NCBI GenBank assembly: GCA_033398695.1
Contig: CM065811.1
Coordinates: 74,528,001 to 74,592,000 of the forward strand
Origin: Orobanche coerulescens
Taxonomy: Eukaryota; Streptophyta; Magnoliopsida; Lamiales; Orobanchaceae
Direction of reading: 5' to 3'
Length of the DNA stretch: 64,000 nucleotides
A model generated the notes under the pieces. That model was not told the DNA's origin. It saw only the letters and a program-made list of their open reading frames with translations, and searched no databases. The first letter of the stretch is position 1; every line of letters starts with the position of its first letter. Below are positions 57,495 through 64,000 of this stretch, piece after piece. A program made the translations under genes and the position numbers.

Positions 57495-57782
57495 AAGTCA
57501 CGGCCGCATATTTTGGAGCAGGTATTGGCCTGGCCGAGTTACGGCCGTAAGGTGCCGGTTACGGCCGTAAGTGATCGGTAGGCATGGGCTGGACGAAGGC
57601 CGGTTACGGCCATAAGGCGTGATCGGCTACGGATATACGGGAGCCAGGCAGCTTTCTGACGAATGCCGCTTACGGCCGTAAGTGGGTGTCAGTTACGGCC
57701 GTAAGTGATCGGCAGGCGCTGGGCAGGATTTTCATGAATGCCGGTTACGGCCGTAAGGGCTGTCGGTTATGGTCGTAACTCT
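57495..57782. repeat. TTACGGCCGTAA-type palindrome cluster in the C promoter
   Basis: Eight or nine copies of GTTACGGCCGTAAG and close variants occur in 290 bp, ending about 10 bp before the TATA box. Apart from the central two bases the palindrome is the same as the TTACGTACGTAA of elements A and B. Confidence 0.88.
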
Positions 57783-57789
57783 GTCGGCC

Positions 57790-57797
57790 ATATATAG
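57790..57797 (+). promoter_or_regulatory. TATA box of element C LTR
   Basis: ATATATAG lies in CATATATAGGCC, directly after the palindrome cluster and before a T/C-rich stretch. Confidence 0.6.
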
Positions 57798-58731
57798 GCC
57801 TGGTGTCGGGCCAGACCTCATTTTACCCTTTTTCTTCATCCTGGTGGCGGCTGGCGACGGGAGAAGTCGAGGAGTGGAGTTTTTGGTCTATTCCACTCGA
57901 TCTCTAGGCATTTTGTTAGACACTTGTCGATTATATCATCACCTAATCCTTGTTCTTAGTCGAATCGAGGTAAATTCTTGAAATCTCCTAAAGTTGACTT
58001 TCGGGATTCCTTCTTGATCTTCGTTGTTAGTCCGATTTTGATGAATCGGTTGATATTTTTGAACATTAATAATTGTGTTCTATGGGTTGTATATCCGTAT
58101 TTCAAATTTTTTCAACTCGATTAGGGATTCGAGTGTTCTTGGGAATTATCGAACATTGAATGTTCGATTAAATGTCCCAATGAGTTCCCTTCGATAGTTT
58201 GTTGGGATTTCCATTGTTTTTGGCCTTGATTCTCTTTGTGATCATATCTTTGTTGTGTTTGCCAGAGGATTATAGGTGTACGAGGATTCCGGTCAAGCTT
58301 CCCCATTGTTTCGCGTGCTTTCAACTTGAGGCGAGTATCTCGTCTATAATCTTTATACTTTGAGAATGTGATGTGTTGTGGAATTAACATGGACTTGTTA
58401 GTGATTGAACGTTTGATCGTAATTTAGTTCTAAATGAATATGTGATTCTATGAAAGTAAACACGAACGTCAACCTGAGGTTCCCGTAGGATGACAATAAC
58501 CATTTCATGTGTATTTTGCTTAAAACGCATGTTAAGAATGAGTAGTTGTCCGATGAATTATGGAATCGTGGAATGTTTATATTGTCCGCTTGTTAGCCTA
58601 TTTCCTGGATGATGTTGTGACGTGAATGTTGTATCTTTTGTGGGAATACATGATGTGTTAGCTTATGTTTTACATGTTTGTGTTTGTGGTGGATATTGTA
58701 CCTTTGTTGTTTATATTGGTGATTTGAGATA

Positions 58732-59070
58732 TTACCGGGTAGGGACCCGTGAGGCCTCCGGCAGCGCGTTACTTGCGAGTACGTCCAGATGATATGATTT
58801 TACCATAAGGTTATCTAATCGGGTAGGTCTGGAGAGGGCTCCGAGAATCATTACTTGCGAGTGCGATGTCACGATAACTTGTGGGCGTGTTTGAATGATG
58901 TTACCGGGTAGGGACCCGTGAGGCCTCCGACGGCGCGTTACTTGCAAGTTGATATGATTTGACCATAAGGTTATCTAATCGGGTACGTCTGGAGAGGGCT
59001 TCGAGTAGCGTTACTTGTGAGTGCGATGTCAAGATAACTTATGGGTGGGTTTGAGGTTGTTTTCGGTAAC
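58732..59070. repeat. 169-bp tandem duplication in the C LTR
   Basis: TTACCGGGTAGGGACCCGTG starts at 58732 and again at 58901. Both units continue with GGTTATCTAATCGGGTA and end in GATAACTT. The units have diverged by scattered substitutions and a ~13 bp indel. Confidence 0.88.
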
Positions 59071-59539
59071 TAATCCGGGTTTGGTCCCATCGAGGCCACG
59101 GTGGTAATTTGAGTATTTGATTGGATATCTCTGATTTGTGAATGCTTGAATCTTGAATTCCAGTTATATTGGTGATTATAATTCCGCCTTTGAGGTTTGT
59201 TTGAGAATTGAACCATCTACATGATTTTGGAAAGAAAACCCTTTTGATAAAGGAGAATTTTAAATCTTTTCATGATTTTACACTAAGACCCCCGACGTCC
59301 TCAATTATTCTTTCATGTAATACCCGGTTGTAATTCAGTCATTATTCAGTATTTATCATTCAGTCATTGTCACTCAGTAATTTTCACTCATTAATGATCA
59401 CTTGTCACTCATATTCAATCATCGTATTCATCGTTCAGAGTAATCGTATCGAGTATCAGTCGTCATTCATCATCAATCTAGACGGAGTTTCGTGTCGTGT
59501 TTATCACCATTGTCATATTCATAGTGTGCTGTGTGTGAG

Positions 59540-60110
59540 GAGTAGCACACGCTACGTACTCTCTTTAACGTGCGCTAATTGAGTACGGGTAGCGCACGCC
59601 ACCTCTCAACACTAGCGCACGCTAGTGTAGTTGGTTGGCGATCCGAGAAGCCTTTGGACTGATTGGGATTGTAGGTAGCGCACGCTACGAATGGTAAGTA
59701 GCGCGCGCTAGTGATCCGGAGTAGCGCACGCTATACAGTCGGTGTAGCGCTCGCTAAGGTCGGATCAGGTTGAGTCCAGTGGTTACTGGGCTGAATTGAA
59801 TTAATTCATAGCGCACGCTGTGAGTGGTTTTAGCGTACGCAAATGGTGTAGTAGCGCACGCTAATTGTTGGATGTAGCGCACGCTACCGAGATCAGATCA
59901 GAGGACAGAAGGTTTCTGGACTCCAGTACTGGGCATCAGCTAATTCGTTAGCGCACGCTAACATTTGGGGTTAGCGCACGCCAATTGTACATCCGTAGCG
60001 CACGCTACCAAAGGTACGTAGCGCGCGCTACCGTTGACGGACAGTGGGTATTGGACTACCCAAAACACCCGTTAGCGCACGCTAAGCATAGGGGCTAGCG
60101 CGCGCTAAGC
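59540..60110. repeat. TAGCGCACGCTA-type palindrome cluster in LTR D
   Basis: About eighteen copies of (G/T)TAGCGCACGCTA(A/C), TAGCGCGCGCTA and close variants occur in 570 bp, the last ending about 10 bp before the TATA box. Confidence 0.92.
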
Positions 60111-60119
60111 TGGAATCAC

Positions 60120-60127
60120 TATAAATT
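60120..60127 (+). promoter_or_regulatory. TATA box of LTR D
   Basis: TATAAATT directly follows the palindrome cluster. A T/C-rich initiator-like stretch follows. Confidence 0.65.
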
Positions 60128-61743
60128 GGACAATTAGCCCAGTTTTCGGCATTTGTTATTTTCTTCACATTCTCTCATCGGTTCCGGGCGATTTAGAGCA
60201 ATTTGAAGAGTATTCTTCGAGGTGTAATCATCAATTATCATCTTCAAGTCTTTGAGTTGGATTAATCATCACTTCATCATCTCCAAAACATCAAATTAAA
60301 GGTATTAATCTCTTGGATCTAGAATTTCGGATTTTTGGGTTTTTCTTTCCGATTTCTTCGTTTAAGCTTGGATTGTTGTTGGAATATGTTAGATATGAAT
60401 TGTCTACCTTGGATAAATGTATTCCTACGGATTTAATGGCTATTTTGGGGATTATTTCAAGAACCCTTGGGGTTGACTTCGGTTAATTTGGGGATTTTCC
60501 GATTGATATTGTTGTAATCTTGAATTGTGGATTCCTATTGGATTATTGAGGCCATTGATATTGTTTTGCTGGTTTGAATCAATCATTTGAAAGTTGGTTT
60601 CGATAATTTGGGTTTGGTTGTAACCAACGGGAAGGATATTTGCTACGTATTTGTTTGAATGCCCCGATGAGTTTGATTATCGTTGTATCGACGTTTGAGT
60701 TGGTTATAATCGTGTTTGATACGTGTATTGAACGGATTATTGGTAATTGTGTTATTCAAGGTTGTTCGAGCGTGAGCTTTTCATTTAGGACGTTGTTCGT
60801 GGACGGATACTCTTCATCGGTGTTGAGTAAGTTAATTCTTACTCGGTTAAAAGGATATTCATTCCTTTTGTTGTTGTTCATTCATAATCATAATTCATTC
60901 ATCATTGTATTAACCATATTGAGATTTGTAATTGCCGAATAATCATTTCATTCACGAGGAACGACGGTTCCAATCATTTCATTGAGTTATCAATCACTTC
61001 ACTGTTATTTCCATTTCGGTGAGTCATTCTTGAACTTGTCGAATTATTATTTATTGATATTCATTGTGGTCATTCTCGTGGTAGGGTGCGGATGTGTGGA
61101 ATTTTTAGTCGAGCACACGATGGTCATGTACTGGGTTCACCGATACATTGGACCGTGCACACGGTAAAGCTTAACTCCGTGAGACTAATTAGGTACAAGG
61201 ACGGGTGTGTCCGGTCATTCGTCTTGTACACTTGCACAGAACACTACGGGCGTACTATGATACTCCTCTTCAGCGTAATTCATAATTAAGGATACTTCAT
61301 AACTTCAGTTAAATCATGATTGTGTATTTTCAACCCTTGAGGATTGTTGTTCTGTGTAACTGACCCCGGTTGGGGATTTTGTTTTTCAGGTCATGGTAAG
61401 GCAAAGGCACGGGAATAGCATGTTGACGGCAAGGAGTCCCAGTGATACTAGTAGGGGCCCCGATCTTTCAGTTATTCATGTTGTTGTTCGTTATTTTCCG
61501 CTGCAGACTTTCATTTGGATACTCCGTTTCACTCAGTGTTGTATATTTTATCTCCATATAAAATATACATGTATTCTGTATTATCCTGGATGTGTTGTAT
61601 GAAACTCCTCATCGGAGTAATTATTGTTGTAATGTGGTTCGGTACTATATTCACCCTGTATAATTCATTCATTTTCATTCGCCTAGTGGGTCCCAGTCAG
61701 GGGTCCACGGCACTGTAATATCCGCCTAGTTTGGGGTGTTACA

Positions 61744-62297
61744 TTTAAAATGTGTTTTGAAGTTATCCCTGTGATCCTTTCTAGTGGAAATCATTTTCAA
61801 AAAGACTTTAGACTCAGGGATCATGTTACTACCGTGTTGAAAGGTTATTTTCATAACGGTTGTATTCTTGACGTATAACGTTATAGCTTGGTTACTTGCT
61901 AGCGGTTCCATCTCTAACCCCTCGTTGGGGATTTTGTTATTTATTCCAGGTGTTCTGACTGGAGAGTGAGCAACCACGGGATCAATTCGGAGGATGATGT
62001 AAAGCAGTGATACTTGTCACAGTCATAGCCGGTTGTTCGTCAGTGATCTATCGGTCTGAGTTTTCCTTGTCATCCTTGAGGGGATGGACATGTTATGTAA
62101 TATGTGATCGAGTTGTATTTTGGTTTATCAGATGTACAGCTATGTTGTGTTTTGGGAGACCTAATCGGTCTACGGTTTTATGTTTTGGTCAAGTTGACCG
62201 CGTGTGGGCTTCATTTTGTAGTCTTCTGTCTGGTAGATTCTTACAGAAAAAGGGGTCTACGGCGTGTAATATCCCTGAGTGGATTGGGGGTGTTACA
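61744..62297 (+). repeat. Element C 5' LTR, second segment (right of D)
   Basis: It ends with the block GGGGTCTACGGCGTGTAATATC...GGGGGTGTTACA, as in LTR B. A decayed primer site (TATTGGATCTTAGG, 62304-62317) follows, comparable with the B site and its following bases. Confidence 0.65.
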
Positions 62298-63895
62298 TAA
62301 ATATATTGGATCTTAGGTTGCGGAAACCTAGGTTGTCGGGTCAAGTTGTGTCTGTTGGGTCTTGTCTAGTCAGATTTTGTCTGACTGAGTCGTGTCGCGA
62401 TGCGTCGTCAGAGTTTGTTGGTCGTGATTAGTATCGTGGGGCGATCATCATCTTCGTGCGACCTATGGATGTAAGTCTCCCTTCTTTGTATTGTGCCTCA
62501 TGTGACACGATTGACTGGTATGATTATGTGTTAAGTGATGGAATCCTTATGTAGATTTTTGGTTTCGTGATATGTGTTTATTCGACTCCCATATTTTGTT
62601 TATATGAGGAGCGTTGCCACTGTTTATGTCTTTTCGACTGTTGTTTTCGTCCGCTGCTAACGATTTTCAAAATGATTTGCTCGTTTTGCAAGTATATTTT
62701 GGGAACCTTTATGCTTAACATGAAATAGTGATGTATTTGTGTGTGCTTTGCTCACCTCGGGAGGGTCCGACGAGGCCTCGAGGGAATCCAATGGTATAAC
62801 CCTGGATTGAGGAGTTTGATTCGCTAGCCAGCTCGGGAGGCTCCTTAGAGGCCTCGAGTGGGACCAGTGGTATAGTCCCGGTCCTAGTTTCCGGAAAAGA
62901 CATGCCTTGTTTGATTTCAAAATGCTGCGATGCATGTACTATGAAATATATAAACGAATGCTGTTACATGTGAGTTTTTGGGCATTTTAGCCTATTGAAT
63001 TTCTGAAAACCTTGAGTATCGTAGAAAATAAATTTCGAGACGTACTTTTAAAATGGATTATTTTCTCGCGGTACTTTCAAGATGCCACAGTATGTTTCAA
63101 AATTATTCCACTTTGAGGACCAAAATATTTTGAGATATTTTTAGTAATTTGGAAACACATTTGCTTAGACCCGAAGGTCATATATTTCCGAAATTTTTAA
63201 CCAAACGAAAGTGTCCTCATTTTTATCAAATGCAAGATGGTTTTTCAAAGTCTCGATAATGATGTTTGTACTACTTTTTGAAAGGTGGTAATCAAGATCA
63301 ACTAGTGTTTCCAAAATTATTTTCAAAAAGATGGTTTTTTTTTTTAAAACCTATCGTTCTTGTGTGCGGTCCGGGAATGTATGTATGATGTTCGCACTGT
63401 CGTTACGGTGTTAACCCCCGAGTTGTGATTGAAGTGGTAGTGTGAGCGTTCAGTCATTCGCCACGCATTTGTTGTGTTAGCCCTCTGTGAGAGGTGTGAT
63501 GTTGGTCTCTAATGTTGGCGATTCGTGGTGATTTGCGTGTTAGCGCACCTGTGCGAACTGTTAGAGCTTGGGTTTGTATGATTGTGTACATCTGTGATTG
63601 TTTCATGATGTTTTGTGATTGTATGTTGGTTATCGTTCGGGCCGTTGAAATCGCCGAAGGTATGCCGTCGTTGCTGTGATTTGGTGTATGTGGGTTGTCT
63701 TACGGGGATATGTTGTGCTGAGTTGGCATCTCCGGTATGTTGTTTTGCGAGTTAGTTACCGAGTCTTCCGGGGTACGAACTTCAGCACAGTTATCAGGAT
63801 CGGCTTTGAGAGGCCTTTGAAAGATGTTCTGTCGGTTGCTTCTTGTGTTGTCACCTTGCTTTCATTGTTGTGAGTTTCGGGGACGACACGTCGGA
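62298..63895 (+). other. Element C interior, non-coding
   Basis: I see no coding sequence. Two imperfect ~75 bp units near 62741-62885 share CTCGGGAGG, GAGGCCTCGAG and GGTATA. The end (GTTTCGGGGACGA just before 63896) resembles the TTCGAGG-type motif ahead of the purine tract in gypsy chromoviruses. Confidence 0.6.
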
Positions 63896-64000
63896 TGTAA
63901 TACCCGTATTATTTTTAACTTCTATGCTTTCTCTTTCTCAATTCTATCGACTCGCTCGTGTTCGTTGATACTTTCTGAACTTGTTCTGTATTTTGGTTTT
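63896..64000 (+). repeat. Possible LTR start at window edge
   Basis: TGTAATACCCGTATTA has the LTR start consensus of this group. Only its first 11 bases match the C 5' LTR start, so it may be a diverged 3' LTR of C or another element. Confidence 0.35.

Larger units (their letters stand above)
57276..59315 (+). repeat. Element C 5' LTR, first segment (left of D)
   Basis: It contains the GGCCGTAA palindrome cluster, a TATA box and a 169-bp duplication. It resumes at 61744 (or 61749 past the duplicated target) and ends at 62297, for about 2.6 kb of LTR in total. Confidence 0.7.
59316..61743 (+). mobile_element. Solo LTR D inserted in the C LTR
   Basis: It is 2,428 bp from TGTAATACCCGGTTG to TTTGGGGTGTTACA with no interior. 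It is flanked by TTTCA (59311-59315) and TTTAA (61744-61748), a probable 5-bp duplication with one change. The LTR ends resemble those of A, B and C. Solo LTRs arise by recombination between the two LTRs of one element. Small open frames inside are not supported as genes. Confidence 0.75.
57276..64000 (+). mobile_element. Element C: non-coding gypsy-type LTR element, cut by window edge
   Basis: The 5' LTR starts TGTAATACCCGAGAC and ends GGGGGTGTTACA at 62297, interrupted by solo LTR D. The interior follows with sequence similar to that after the B LTR (CTTAGGTTG...AAACCTAGG). No retroelement protein is found on either strand up to 64000. An LTR-start-like TGTAATACCCG at 63896 may mark its 3' LTR. 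Confidence 0.65.

Noticed and set aside
60640..61167. Plus-strand hydrophobic open frames within LTR D
   Set aside because: They overlap each other and non-coding LTR sequence, have no recognisable domain, and are expected by chance in T-rich DNA.

Overview
This window looks like repeat-rich intergenic DNA from a plant nuclear genome, probably a eudicot, although nothing in it fixes the species. I find no host gene, tRNA, rRNA or CRISPR array. Almost every base belongs to nested LTR retrotransposons: Ty1/copia elements with initiator-Met-tRNA-type primer sites, a Ty3/gypsy Tat-clade element with two RNase H domains, and long non-autonomous gypsy elements. All long coding regions are retroelement genes, and all carry stops, frameshifts or lost catalytic residues.

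Left part (1-22582). A minus-strand Sirevirus-like copia element (copia-1, 1-7249, cut by the window edge) sits inside the 5' LTR of a plus-strand, largely pol-less copia element (copia-2, 7250-15792). Copia-2 has lost most of pol and instead carries a broken ~3 kb accessory reading frame with its own TATA box and polyadenylation signal. Copia-2 abuts a minus-strand LTR fragment (15793-16404). Then comes a very old copia relic (LTR end and gag at 16405-17327, gag tail and protease/integrase at 20885-21800), split by a non-coding LTR element (17328 to about 20740).

Middle part (22583-56183) is a three-level nest, and each level is supported by target-site duplications. Element A (22588-56178, minus strand, TSD CCTAT) is a gypsy element with LTRs of about 3.1 and 3.8 kb that encodes only gag. 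Element B (23558-47734, plus strand, TSD CTACT with one changed base) lies in A's left LTR and has LTRs of about 3.7 and 2.8 kb around 2.4 kb of non-coding DNA. Element T (25591-40846, plus strand, TSD TGGGA) lies in B's 5' LTR and is a Tat-clade gypsy element with two 918-bp LTRs. The uninterrupted sister LTRs of A and B supply the empty sites inside this same window. T contains gag, a 3.1-kb tandem duplication covering most of pol, a repeat-bearing 3' region and an antisense intron-containing gene with its own promoter. Its reverse transcriptase has lost the catalytic YVDD box in both copies.

Right part (56184-64000). A gene-free AT-rich stretch is followed by a further LTR element (C, from 57276) whose 5' LTR is split by a solo LTR (D, 59316-61743).

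The most interesting shared feature concerns the LTR promoters. In A, B, C, D and T a cluster of short CpG-containing palindromes lies directly upstream of the TATA box, and the palindrome core differs between families. A, B, C and D also share a conserved block at the LTR 3' end. This suggests a related, probably cross-mobilised group whose promoter arrays diverged quickly.
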